64,000 bases of DNA from Porodaedalea pini (taxonomy: Eukaryota; Basidiomycota; Agaricomycetes; Hymenochaetales; Hymenochaetaceae): contig NBAY01000038.1 of assembly GCA_002794775.1 (NCBI GenBank), positions 124,001-188,000 of the forward strand, in the 5' to 3' direction. How positions within the stretch are numbered: position 1 is the first letter of the stretch; every line of letters begins with the position of its first letter. Made by a program: the position numbers and the translations under genes. Below the pieces are notes generated by a model, which saw only the letters and a list, made by a program, of their open reading frames with translations, made no database searches and was not told the DNA's origin. Shown here in pieces: positions 1-11,896 of the stretch.

Positions 1-874
1 GGAGAAAAATGAGAAAGAAACCCGACGAAGAGGACGCCGCGGAGAATACCGAGCCGACTTATGATCCAACCATAGAACGTTCTCCGACAGTTCAACGTGC
101 CTAAATGCGCGCGTGCATGTTCTAGAGCGTGTGGAATGAACCGCAGAGACGCGCTCGGGATAGTTTCGCGTTAGCCGCCAACTTCATTGCCATCATTCTC
201 GGGGATCAAAGGGTAAAGGTTTGAAATTAACGCCGCAATCAGCGGAGGGGCACCCCCGACTTTGTTCACGATCGCAGAGGAACGAAACCGACGAGTACAA
301 TGTGGTCCGTTAGACCCAGCTATGTCACTTTAGGAGCTTCAATGCGCATATGCGCCTCCGCTCGATACCGGGGAACAGGTACAAAAAGTAATAAATAGCG
401 ACGGAGGAAGCTTCGTATAGCCTCCCGCGCCCGATTGAATCCCATTCAATGCGCAATGCCACGACACGCGATCCCATCTCGTCGCTTGAGCGGAGAATGG
501 GCCGCAGATCGATATAGCGCGTGATGATGAGGCGTTGAGCAATGCTCGGAGGCGTGGCGAGCGTTGCCTCTTCAAGGCGGTGAACGGAGAGCCGCGCGCA
601 GACTGAGGCGTGACCTCGTATGCGGGGACAGAGACGGACGAAGCGGTTATAAATATGAGAATGTTTGCAGTCGAGTCGTGATCGCAATAAAGGAAAGAGG
701 GTGGGGATGATAGGAGCACGAGTACCCTAGAAGTGTAGGTGGCACGCTTGGAACACGCGTTCGAGCGCGAATTCAAGAGTGCGGGAAGCGAAGCCAAAGA
801 GCGTGATAGGAGTCTTATGCTCACGAAGCAGAAGAAATGATCTGAGATGAACGCAAAGTGTAAACGCGACTTAC
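1..874. other. No recognisable gene
   Basis: Long frames exist on the minus strand (339-1016), but upstream of 875 the translation is low-complexity and matches no family I know. The sequence is GC-rich with many CpG sites. It may be decayed sequence downstream of the dioxygenase relic at 875-1357. Confidence 0.4.
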
Positions 875-1357
875 GCGTGTCTATGACGAAGACCTGCAGG
901 GTCTTTGCGAATTGGCTATCATCTGGGAGGCGCGACATCAGCACTAGTATTTTCTCGAGCTGCGGACTACAGTTAGAGAGTTTTCTGATAGAATAGGACA
1001 CACGACATACGAGCATCTTGCGGTCGTCTATTCCAACACCGCCGTTTGCGTTCTTGAGTGCGTCGACGTAGGCAGGCTATAATGCCACGACGGAGTTAGC
1101 CTCGAGGCTCTGTTCAAATCACTTGATACACGCACGATGTCAGAGATCCGGAAAGCCTGCCCGTGGACAATGAGTTCCTGTACGTCCTGCGCACTCTTCT
1201 GCAGAAGCTCTGCGGCGCGGGACCCGGGACCATGTCTAGTGGCACGCTGTTCCGCCCGCGTGTCGGCGCCGTCCAAGTCAACGGGTGCGATGGTACGCGC
1301 AACGACGTCGGCCGAGTTGGCGACGCGTGTCGCAAGGGCAGCAATGTAGGCAGCCAT
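875..1357 (-). pseudogene. 5' relic of a Ppo / linoleate diol synthase-like fatty-acid dioxygenase
   Basis: Three exons can be read on the minus strand: 1136-1357 (74 codons from ATG 1357), 1011-1076 (22 codons) and 875-959. They are joined by short introns with donors GTGCGT and GTATGT and acceptors ATTATAG and CCGCAG. The joined protein contains GVGIDDRKM followed by LLEKILVLMSRLPDDSQFAK. From memory of the family this resembles the region before the haem-peroxidase domain of psi-factor producing oxygenases, where (I)DDRKxLLExxLxLMSxLP is typical. After KTLQVFVIDT the similarity stops: every splice I tried runs into a stop within about 25 codons, and no peroxidase domain follows. Full-length family members exceed 1000 residues, so this is a truncated copy. 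A short unrelated gene is possible. Confidence 0.45.
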
Positions 1358-2577
1358 GGAGGAAAGAGAGAGAGAGAGATGTTCGAACTAGCGCGCGCCG
1401 CCTAATAAGGATCGTATATATATGTATTATTATTATCACTTTTATGTAAATGCACGTGATACGTCTTTCTTCAAAAATTGCTATTCATTTTTGCTCTCCT
1501 TTTTTGCTTCCGTGTCCGTGCATCGCCTCGCTGTCGAAAATAAATAAGTAAATAACGTCGAATTTCACTACCGCACATAGCGACCATTCTCTGGAATCGC
1601 CTGCCTTAGCGCGTCCCTAAAAGTGCGGCACGCCTCCGAGTCGGAGCTAACAACTCTCCGTCTCACTGTAACCTCCGCCCCGCTCGTATCTGCTATCTGC
1701 TCTCGGCGAACAGAAATTCACAGCGCATTAGAACACCTTGGGCGGCGAACAGAACCAAGAACGCACAAGAAGAACCGGTGCACCGCCTTCAGATGTATCG
1801 GACGTTCGCGAATTATCCTTGCCAGTGCAAGAGATAAATTTCCCTCTTGAGTCGATTACCGTCACTGACTCCAAATCAACTCTGACTCACGCTCCGAGTT
1901 TCACGCTTTGACTCACCCGGCCTGATGCGACAAAGGGCTAGACCTCAGGTCAGAAAGCATCTGACGAACTCTTCCTCAAATAACCTCATCGTCCCTTTCT
2001 GAAATTACAGATTAATATTGACTTCAACCAGCAACGTCCTCAGCTGCTCTCAGACATTTATGTCCGGTCCGATAAGTGTTTCTGACTCGTCTCACACTCC
2101 CCGCTGCGCCGGTCATTCGTTGATCTCCTGCAAGGTGTCATACCCCACTTCGCACTCGTACGCGTTGGCATAAAATGATCAAGGCTTTTGATGAGACTCT
2201 ATATCTTCGGCGAGCCTTCCAGACAACACTGTGCTGTTCCCTCTTGGAATGTTCGCACTATTCACGTCTCTTACAGTATCAACCACGAGGCAGGACATAT
2301 TGAGAGGCTGTCCGGTACGTCGTCGATCTTTGCCATAACTGTGGCCACGTTCACCTTGGTCAGCGGGGCCGTGTGTGATTTAAGGTGCCGTTCCATCTTA
2401 AGTGGGACGTTATGAATCATCTACTTTCCACGAGCGCTTGACGGGTATCGTGGCATCCACGCTTCTCCGCAAGAAACGAAGACTCCATAAATGCACGTCA
2501 AACAGTGATCGCCGCTTACACCCAATGTACATTGTAAATTCACAGGAGCTTCGTTCAGTTAATCAATTGGTTTTCGG
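1358..2577. other. Intergenic, no gene seen
   Basis: Only short frames (75 codons or fewer) are present and none resembles a protein. AT-rich runs occur around 1410-1560. The stretch separates the dioxygenase relic from the transposon-like block. Confidence 0.5.
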
Positions 2578-2580
2578 TTA

Positions 2581-2741
2581 GAACGGATCAGCCACCTGAT
2601 CCGTTCGGTATATGTACATATTAAGTAGTTTGTTGCCATTTAAAGAATATATTTGTAAGCTAAGAACAGTTCGAACCAGAGCCTGCTTAGACTTGCTACA
2701 AATGGCAAAACACATATAGATCCGTTCACAAAGAACGGTTC
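2581..2741. repeat. Left cluster of GATCCGTTC repeats
   Basis: Exact copies are at 2581-2589 (complement), 2598-2606 and 2719-2727, with a one-mismatch copy GAACGGTTC at 2733-2741. The first two form a 9-10 bp stem with a 6-8 nt spacer. The cluster lies just downstream of the KDZ transposase stop codon. Confidence 0.7.
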
Positions 2742-5356
2742 ACAGACCAGAAAACAAAATGATTGTCTAAGTTATTGAATAATGAGATCGATTCATTGAA
2801 CATGCGTGTTACTTGCATCCTGCGAAAGAATAATCAATTAGGTATATGTTAATTATGAAAAAAAAAAAGGAAAACAAATACCTCACTTCCGAGACTGCCT
2901 TGAGGGAGAGCGTTTGCGCTTCATTGTTGGACTTGTTTCATCGCAAACCATGCCTGTGATGGTAGAATTTTTTTCTACAAAAGGCAAAAGTGTTTTAGTG
3001 TAGAGCTTTTGAGCATAGTTGGACATGGCGTGGTAGATGTGTGATTTGTGAGCAGCATATACGGAAGCTCCAAGTATATCATCAGTCGGCGTCTGCGAAG
3101 CCGCAGCGGCCCACATCCCCGACATAGCCTCAAAGCCACGAATCAGTCGATTGAATTCTTCCTCGACTATGATAAGCTCTTCATGCCACCGGTCATGTGA
3201 TGCTCGAGATCGAAACCAAAGAACACGGTCCTCTGCAAAAATATTAGCTTAAGTTTCTCATATGAAGGCGAGTAAATGTGCCTTCTTTGACCCAATCCTC
3301 AGAGTCCTTCACTTTATGGCCCATTTTCCATACCCATCCGTCTGTCTTTCTCCCAGAGCCAAGCTCGTGCGGCTCGGTGATCGATGGCCGATACATATCT
3401 TCATCCTTCAGTGGACGAAGGGGACTCTTTGCTTCATCCATTCCAAGTGAGACAAGTGCAGCACGCATCACTTGATACTCGTTAGCCCATTTCCGCTTCT
3501 TGTCTCCGGCTTGCTTCCGTGCCACCGCAGTCCGTGTATTGCTTTTGTTTCCGAACCCGTATTTGCCGTGCTGACTCTCTAAATAGCTTTGTTCACGAAG
3601 GGCTGACTTCAATCCATGGAGAGCATCATACGCTTTGCCTTCTCGTAATCTATATTCTATCTCTGCAAGTTCGTCCAGCTGGAAAGTAACACGGTCAGTT
3701 TTTGAAAAAGAGGAAGGAAGCCATATTTTTTCTTCAATGCCATCTATCTTGTGCTCTTCCACAAAATCTCGCAGAGTGGGCATGAACAACATTTGCTGAG
3801 AGCAAAAAATCTTCTTATCACGTTCGTAGCCAGTGAGAGAGGGCGGGCCTCCTTTCTTTGACATCAATTCACGTCTGTACAATAGAAGTTAGTTATAAAA
3901 ATGAAAACCTCACTGAACTTCTCACCGCCGAAACTGAAGGGTCATACCAAAGCTTATGAAAATAGCAAGCTTACCTCTCGCCTTTGCGAGATGCCCATTC
4001 CCATGCTGGAGAGCCTCGCTCTCAAGTACCTTGGCTTGTGAAGGATCTAGCAGATAAACTCAGCAAACTCTTTTGGAAGCACAAGCACTGGTTCCGACGC
4101 CGGGAAGAGGCTAAAGCTCAACAGCCGCACATCCTTGCAATGAATGGGAAACCAAACTTACAAGAAAGCTTAGGCCGATAGACACTATCCCATTCACCTT
4201 TTTCATCCTTGTAAGGCGTCGTGTCCATGCTCTCCCACTTCTTGATGAGCTTTTCCCCATAGATGCGTCGCATACTTGCATCTGACGAATCAAAGCTAAG
4301 CTTTACTTTTTCGTAGGTCTCCTGCGCTTTTGTGTAGCGCTTAGCAAGCGTCCGAGCTAAGTTAGAAAAGCCTTTATTATTGTTATATAAGACATGAAAT
4401 TGCACAAAACATACCCATAAATTCCAACTTCGTCCAGTTCCATGCACCAATAATGTCATCCAGTGTATCACAACGATGACCCGGTCCCATTTGTTTTGTA
4501 CTCCCAGCAACTTGATTGGCTTCTGACCACCAGCGTTCGGCTTCTTCGCCATCGGTACGACCGACACCATTAGTGTAATTGAATGAAAAGCTGTACTGGC
4601 ATGACTCGATGTGTCCAAAAAGATGTAACTTGCCAACGAGAATCTTCATATCGTGGATCATATCAACAGCCTCGGGGAAACATTCTTCGAATCGCTTTAC
4701 GAGTTTAATGGAGTACTGGCAGCCAATATCATACGAAAGAAGGAACCGTTTAATATGGTCCTTGCCCTTTAGCGCACCTGCAAGCGCGTAGTCCACATTA
4801 ACGTGCCTGTTAAACCAACTTCAATGTTATCTACAAGACTATGACGGTCATACCAACACACCTTTCGCCGTATTGTAGGTTCACCGCACCTTCGGGTTCT
4901 CCAAGTCCATGCCGACATAGAACCATAACAAGGCCACTTGCATTCTGGCCACGATGCTTCAGCATATTTGCGTTCTCGATGGCTTGAAATTTCGAACAAG
5001 TAGATTTCTATTGTTTTATAAGAATTAAATCTTTGAATACTTCATGGCATACATACCTCTTCCGTGAACGCCTTATACTTATTAATATGAGCGTCAAGAT
5101 CCTCTTGTTTTCTGACATATCCATGTCCCTCCCACATTGCCCTCTTGCGAAGGTTATTCTTCTTGTTCAGACCGATGAGGTGAAAGTTCGCATCCACTGA
5201 CATATTTTTCTGATTTTTGTAGCTTTCCAGAATGACGTCTATAAAGATAATTATTTGTATGAGTAACATATCACTTACTGCAAGCTAAGTTCCCGGTCAG
5301 CATTGAAGCCTGGAATCGGACATGCCAGACAAACAACCGCGAACGATCCGCACGGT

Positions 5357-6289
5357 GTAGAGCCGTGCCAATCACCCCATCACCGCCGATCACTCCAGAA
5401 GCATTCAAGAACTGGTTCCGACACGTACCGATCAGTACCGGACTCAACCCGATCGGTCCGGTCTCGAATCAGAACCTCGCAATCGCGTCATCAGCACATT
5501 CCGACACCTCCGAAAGCATACCGGAACGTACCGGAGATGTTATCTCGACGATTAGGGATGCGGTCACATGGAGCATACAGCCAAGACGCATACCGGACTG
5601 CTGTCCGACGACGGGAGCCACGTACCGATTGGACGATCTGAGTTCCGGTGGAGCACCGGTGTGATCGGACGCGAAGCGGACGTTTTCCTCATTATGATTT
5701 ATGTTTTTCCTATGTTCTTCTGATTTCTATGCACTCTATGCGCGCCTCTATGACCTATGACTTTTCCTTTCGACTCCTCTATGTTTCGACTGATATGCAC
5801 AGTATGCCCGTATGGAAATTATTAACTGTAGATAGATCTTTGGACTTAGTATAAATAGGCACCCCATGTCGTAGGTAGAGGACAAGTCAGTTCTACCGCA
5901 GAGTCTCCCTCAGATAGGGCAACTTGAGTGCGATCCGTCTTTGTTCTCGTAATCTTGTAGTCGTTCCGTCTTCGTCTTAGCAGCTCGTCTTTCGAAACCG
6001 TCTCTCGTCTCATACTTCGTAACTCGAATCTCGCCACTCGTCGTGATCACATCGTACCGGTGTTGATAACCCGCGCGTACCGACTCCGTACCGATCAAAC
6101 CACAGACGCGACAGGAGTTCCCGACCTTTGTTCTCTATATCGACACGTACCGGCGCGTACCGAAGCGTACCGACGCGTACCGGTACGTCGAGTGATCTCA
6201 CCGCAGTCTACCCCTAACCTCCCAGAGCAACGCGATCACGTCCCCAAAAGGACCGTTGATCCCAGACACCCCTAAGTCAGGATCTACAG
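5357..6289 (+). mobile_element. Solo LTR-like insertion inside the KDZ gene
   Basis: About 933 bp lacking KDZ coding sequence, flanked by CGGT at 5353-5356 and again at 6290-6293. The ends read TGTAGAGCC and GGATCTACA, an imperfect 9-bp inverted terminal pair (TG...CA) if the shared T is counted. A TATA box lies mid-element, followed by a pyrimidine-rich stretch with repeated CTCGTCT and CGTAC motifs, as in the R-U5 part of fungal LTRs. There is no gag or pol coding. A solo LTR of a Ty3-type retrotransposon is the best reading; another non-autonomous element is possible. Plus-strand orientation is taken from the TATA box. Confidence 0.6.
5850..5860 (+). promoter_or_regulatory. TATA box inside the solo LTR
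   Basis: TATAAATAGGC, about 490 bp from the left end of the insert, where the U3/R junction of an LTR is expected. Confidence 0.5.
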
Positions 6290-7752
6290 CGGTCGAGAGA
6301 GCAATGTATCTTCAACTCGGTGAAGCTGACCACTCCTTCGCTCGGCGAGTAGAAATCGCCAGTAATGCACTATACGAATGAATTGTTGAGAAGGAACCTA
6401 GATGATAAATTTCATTCGAAGACCAAAGAATACGAAGTGAATAAACATACCTTTACTTCGGAAGGGAGAAAGTTATTAGTTTTCTTTCGAAGGCCGATCA
6501 TATAGTCATAAGCAGATTTCTTTGACACAGTAGTATGCATATGGAAATCTCGAAGCGCATTGAATGTAAAGGCTACTTTGGGCAGCTTGACAGACGCGGG
6601 AAATAGACCGTATCTTATCAATTGTAGGACACTTTCGAGCCTCTCTGCACATGCACAGTACACAACTCGGCATTTGTGAAGACCGTTCACATCGCCTACT
6701 GAAAGATCATAGCCCTCAGACGTCGTCGATGGGCATTCGTGACCGCTATGGCCCAGGTGAATCTTGAGACCAAGTAAACTGAGATTTACGTGCTCAAAAT
6801 ACGAGCCTGTCCATCACTCTGCCCAATGGAAAGGACAATAAACATGTCGTTCTAATAGACACATATCGCAGATGACATTGACCCGCGCGCAGTCGAAGCA
6901 ACGATATAAACACATCTTAGCTGGCCTGTTGCATTCGCATGGCATAGCAACCTTGGAATCGTACTCCATTTCCATAATAAGATCTTGAATCTTGCTTTTA
7001 TACTCTGCGAAATCCGACAATAGGTTTTCTGCGGATTGCGGCTGGTTATGTATCAGTAGGCATCCAAATAAAACAACCTCTTTTCTCACCATGAACTCTG
7101 AGTCTTCATCTTCACTAGTACTATCTTGACCCTCACGATCATCCCATTCTAATTTTTCCTTGTGATTTGTCTCGAATAGAATCAGGTGAATGCGTTATGA
7201 AAAAGGTTGATGGCCACTCACTGCTATTGACTCATCGTCTGACGACATATAAAGCTCTTGTTTGGCTGTACTCCGTGTCTCATCGTCCCCCGAAAGCCTT
7301 ATCTGTGTCGATAGCTAATCAGTCGCCTGCTCAGCAAAAAAAAAAAAAACTCGCCTGCTTTCTACCGTCGCACGCCACTGAGACAGAGACCCTTGGATCC
7401 TCTGCTAGATCACTGACAGGCGCTTCGTCATCGCTGTTGCTGTCGCTGCTGTAACTGCTCTCGCTACTGTCAGTGTAATGCTCGTGGACAGTAAGCGGAT
7501 TGATTTGTGGCAGGCGAATTGGAGACATGGTAGAGTTCTAGACAAGACTGAGAGACAACGGTCAGAAGAAATACCTAGTAGTTGTTCTTTTTTTCTTTCG
7601 TGTGATCAGGCCAAGGCCGAAGCATCATATAAATTAACAATAACTTATCATTCTACAATGATTGTCTAAAGTCTACGAAAAATGAATAGCTGATGTGTTT
7701 TATTAGCGAACCATTTAGCGTTAGACGTGTAGGACAACTTACTCCTTCAACC

Positions 7753-10527
7753 CTAAAATGGCTCGACCAGCGTAACATCAGAACTAAGTTCATCCCAAAG
7801 CTTCTTTTTGTCCCCCGGAATGCAGACAGTGACTTTCTTCGGCCCACCTCTCACTCACGGCAGGGCCACAACTTGAAGAATTCTACCGACATGTTCTTCG
7901 AGGAGGGCTCTGATCTGTATAACAAGCTCGCCTTTCTTAGTAGGCGGACGTCCGATTAAGTCAGAAACAGGGAAAAGCGAAGCCGAAAAGCCATGTCCAG
8001 TGTCCAAGTTGACATTGACGCGACACCGATCGTGCGATATGACGCATTCTGCGTGATCGCCGTACGTGTTGCCGATGACAATTGTCCCGCATCTCTCTTT
8101 GGACCAGACCTTGACGTGGATCTTGTATGTAGATAATTTTGCTTGAACAGGAGGCGAAAATATCCACATGCCTAGTCCCGAGAAATCTACTACTTCATTA
8201 GCACAAGTTTGAATTGAATACAATGCATCATTACCTGTTACACGTGCCAATGTACGAGAATCATGCGTATCGTACGGCTGCACAGTCCAGGCGGTCGAAC
8301 TTGAGGGTGTCGATGAAGGTGATGAAGGCGGTGGAGTCGACGGACGTGGAATCTGCGTTTCGTCATTTGACTCATTGAACCGCTTCAGGTATTCCTGTCG
8401 CTCTGCTAAGGTTAGCGGATGCTGAGGATCTAAACATGAGATGCGGTCGCTAGAGCCACAATCAATAAATCAACACAAAAAAAAAAAAAAGAGAAGTTTA
8501 CAGAGACGCACATGGATATCAAATTTTTTAGCGGGAACGTATCGACGTTGTCGAAGTTCCCATACGAGACTTGCGCAGTGTTCATCATGCTGTCGACGCT
8601 CAAGACATAGCCATGAAAACCTTTTGCATACTTTGCCTTACCATCCTGACCCCGAATGAGCACATTCGTCCCGACATACGGGTTACGCCCCTCTCGTTCA
8701 TAGGCGAGGACAGACCTCTGTTTGTCCTTCGCGTCATCCGCGAGTGAGCATTCTACAACAGAGCTCAGAGGGAGTAGTAGCTTAATACAAATAAGTGAAC
8801 TGTGTCTATGTATATTCTCATGCTTACCATCTTTCTGACACGGGCGAACACACACACGTGCACTGTATCCTTTTCGACGGACATTACGAAAGCCCTGTCG
8901 CCCTTGTGCGGCCCTTCCAAGACCATGACGCTGACTCCATAACATAAACCTTGAGTCCCCGACTTGCGCATAATGGAGCTATTCGCCGAGTCATTTGACT
9001 CGACCCAGCTCGGCCTAATCACGAGCTATTGAGAAATATAAGTTTGTACACATACACATTCTATATTTATGAAACGTACGAAGTCCTCGTTTTCGTCGAT
9101 ATGAAGTGATAGCATTTTTTTTTCGATCGCCACTATGATGCCAACCGCGTCCTTGCGCAGTCCCGCTTTCACAGTGACGTTGTCTCCGACCTCAAGGATC
9201 CTCCGAATGACGTTTCGTGGCACGGTGATATCTTGAAGGAGTGGTTCCGTCTTTTGAAGCTCTTCTACTTTATGACGAGCAATCAAGTACTGAAGCTCGG
9301 CCGCCGTGATTTCGTCGTCTGACATCCCAACTACGATGCTGTCTATGCGACAGACCTGACCGAGTATGACAGAATCGTCGTTGAGTGAAGAAACAATTCC
9401 AGCCATGTTCTGAAATTGACCAGAAACAATGACGACGGTATCCGCGCGGCGTACATAATATTCGACGCCCTGAAGTTCTCCCAAGTCCGTATGCGAAAAA
9501 AGAAAGACATCATGCAGAGATGGCGAAGCTCTCTGCACAGAATGCAGCCCATTAACACGAAGAATGCGAAGATAGTCCATGTAGTCCTTGTTCCGAAATT
9601 TGAAATGATTGTCCGACAAAACACGAATACGTTCTCCCGGAAATTCTGCAGCCAGCCGCTCCGGTGTGGCGAGCTTATGCTCAGCGCGTTGAATACGGCT
9701 CTCACCCTTTCTCGGTATACGTGGGACGACTGCCAACTTCATAGTGTCGCCTTCCAAGACTTCATGCACCACGGCGAGATCGCCTCGATAAGTGCCTCGA
9801 CGCACAAACACCCAGTTCCCGACTTCAAATTTAACAGAGTATACTCCATCGCAGCAGTCGAATACCGTATTTATCTCGTCTGCTGGGACATAGCTGAGCA
9901 AGCGCGGCGGAAGTGCAGTTCCACGAGCAGCATAACAGTCATGCACAATCTTCGCGCTGGGTGTCCAAACGTAGATACGGCAAGGAAGCGCCTTCACAGT
10001 GAAGACTAAGCAGTTCACGGGAAGCCAGTCCTGCATCACGACAGCGAGAGCGTTTTCTTTGTCGGGCTTCGAATTCTGATTAGAATAGAGTTTTTAGATG
10101 AGAATAAAGTACGCACAGCAGTGCGGATCATCAACAGCTTGTGCTTCAAATCGTCGATGCTAGCTTCAGAAGGGAAGCGTGTGGGCCTTAATGTGGATTG
10201 AAGCGCTGGATGTATGTTCTTCGAAGAATCGTACAGGGCGGGACCAGTGCGTGCGCGCTTCCTGAATCTCTCTGCAATACCTTCTAGATCTTCCGCAGTT
10301 CCTGAGTCTCGTGGAATTTGAGACGATGAGGCCAACGTAGCGGTCAAGGGGACGTCATCATCAATGAAAAATATATCTAGCCAAAGCATCATGAGTTATC
10401 ATACCGCATAAGTGTATACATATGTACCTTCATCGTCCTCGAACATACTGTCCTCATCATCATCGAAATCCATTGCCTCCCTGTCGAGGAACGATTCCAC
10501 GAGCGTACGCATATCACTTTTGGCCAT
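7753..10527 (-). pseudogene. SPT5-like protein with NGN-like region and several KOW motifs
   Basis: Read from ATG 10527, the N-terminus is acidic (DFDDDEDSMFEDDE), as in SPT5, a transcription elongation factor that binds RNA polymerase II. An NGN-like region follows (9880-10060), then KOW-type motifs: VGNWVFVRRGTYRGDLAVV, ADTVVIVSGQFQNMAGIVS, VGDNVTVKAGLRKDAVGII, GVSVMVLEGPHKGDRAFV and GTNVLIRGQDGKAKYAKGF. A Ser/Pro linker and a C-terminal domain end at VVALP. There an in-frame TGA (7855-7857) interrupts a frame that continues GPKKVTVCIPGDKKKLWDEL to a TAG at 7753. Either the gene is disabled near its end, or CC|GTGAGT is a splice donor with another C-terminus. It is probably not the cell's only SPT5: it sits next to a KDZ transposase and inside the GATCCGTTC-flanked block. 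Confidence 0.7.
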
Positions 10528-11132
10528 CTAAATTACTCTTTTTTTCAATTTCCTGATTACTCCTTGCAAGTGCGAGTTCACCTTCTCAAAGTGGTTGGTT
10601 TGGTTTCCGCGGAGCTCTTGCAATATTTTCGTCTAGTCTACTCGTCTAACACTGCACAATTTACTACCTACTGACAAGTAATCTATGACAACAATGAATC
10701 AAGAAACTAAGGGAATGGATTGCCGAGAATGCAGGCCTGGAAAGACGCACGATCTGCTTGACGATCTCGCTCGAGTGTGCTATGGCGAAGGCATAGATGG
10801 ATCCTCTTGTGGATTCTGAGCTCGAAGGTGGTGTGATCTGTGGGTTACAGGACGTGCTCACTGAAAGACAGACGAAGAATAAACAAAAATTCTGCTTGCC
10901 GTCACAGACCCAAGCCCTCGATGTGTCGTAATCGATTGAGCATGTCGGTCTGCTAGAAAGAAGGGTCAGATATTGGAACAGCATGCATGGACAGCTCACT
11001 CACCTGATCCAATTGTGCCGTGGTCTTGTGCAGAAAGCGGATCAAGGACAAAGAATGCAGAGAGACAAGGGCACGAAAAGATATGGAGCCACAGGGAGAG
11101 AACGGCGGACAATAACAAGGTCGACGGGCGGC
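10528..11132. other. Intergenic, no gene seen
   Basis: Upstream region of the SPT5-like gene. Small frames are present but none is protein-like. Confidence 0.5.
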
Positions 11133-11386
11133 CAGGGCAACGGTGATGATGGAGAGTCAGAAAGGCGTGTCCCGGAGTCGGCCGAGTGCTTTTGTTCGCG
11201 CTGATTGTGGGAAACACTTTCCTATCGGAAGCATTTTAAATCAGACTATAGACATGTGATGCATTGTTAAGCTTTAATGATGTATAGTTCAAGGTAAGCA
11301 GTTCCCACAATCCACGCGAACAAAAGCACTCAGCCGACTCCGGGACACGCCTTTCTGACTCTCCATCATCACCGTTGCCCAGGCCC
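11133..11386. repeat. Long imperfect inverted repeat, arms of about 80 bp
   Basis: The arm at about 11133-11212 (CAGGGCAACGGTGATGATGG ... GATTGTGGGAA) reappears as its reverse complement at about 11302-11382, with only a few mismatches and a spacer of about 90 bp. Transcription through it would give a long hairpin RNA. It may be a fold-back element or an inverted segmental duplication. Confidence 0.8.
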
Positions 11387-11746
11387 AGTGGCCGCACGCT
11401 GACCAGTGCCTCTCCCCCTCCCTCTCCATGTAATACGAAACATGTAGATACATTAATTATACCTTACAGTTGTGAATTGAAAAAGACGCGACGAGAATGC
11501 TGCTGGCGAAGTAGGGATCGCATTCCAAGTAGATTCGTTAAAGGGGCTATCTTCGGCATACTTAAGTTAGAGGGACCTTGAAGATGTTCGTGTCGTTGGC
11601 TCAGCAATGAGCATCACTGATTAGCGTCTGCATGTCGAAGTACGTTCAGTTGCTTTTGCTCGAGAGAACTAACATCTTCTGCTTCAGATCAGCTGTACGC
11701 CTTTGCGGCCGGCAAACCTCGAAGTACCGAAAGCATCCAACGAGAA

Positions 11747-11818
11747 GAAACGTAGCGGCATGTCGCTGAGGCCTCAATGTGGTCGGTTTGAGGCCTCAGC
11801 GACATGCCGCTACGTTTC
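11747..11818. repeat. Perfect 31-bp hairpin with 10-nt loop
   Basis: Positions 11747-11777 and 11788-11818 are exact reverse complements; the arm begins GAAACGTAGCGGCATGTCGC. The 10-nt loop is TGTGGTCGGT. It lies about 80 bp upstream of the start codon at 11897. It could be a small palindromic transposon remnant or a structured 5' transcript element. Confidence 0.85.
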
Positions 11819-11896
11819 ACACAAAAGAAGTCCAAGCGGTCTTGTAGGTGTGTAGCATACGCCTTTTAAAAATGTGAGCATCTCGCTGACGACAAA

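Larger units (their letters stand above)
2883..7528 (-). pseudogene. KDZ-family transposase with CxC2 cysteine cluster, split by a solo LTR
   Basis: Multi-exon gene read from ATG 7528 to the stop at 2883. In order it has an acidic N-terminus (7331-7528); a CxC2-type cysteine cluster (6814-7092, CECNRPAKMCLYRCFDC, continuing at 6412-6690 with LLGLKIHLGH-like and HKCRVVYCAC); the linker FIRIVHYWRFLLAERRSGQ; then, beyond the insertion, FAVVCLACPIPG, the DANF motif (about 5200), LCRHGLGEPEG (about 4900), SYDIGCQYS and ESCQYSFSFNYTNGVGRTDG (4383-4796), and the typical C-terminal half with LAEIEYRLREGKAYDALHGL (3244-3882). This order matches Kyakuja-Dileera-Zisupton transposases, predicted DNA transposases of Agaricomycetes. 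The 0.93-kb insert at 5357-6289 interrupts the coding sequence between LLSRP and CGSFAVV. Removing it with one copy of its CGGT duplication restores the frame, so the gene was intact when hit. Confidence 0.82.

Noticed and set aside
339..1016. 225-codon minus-strand frame
   Set aside because: Only its first part overlaps real exon sequence of the dioxygenase relic; the rest is low-complexity and unsupported.
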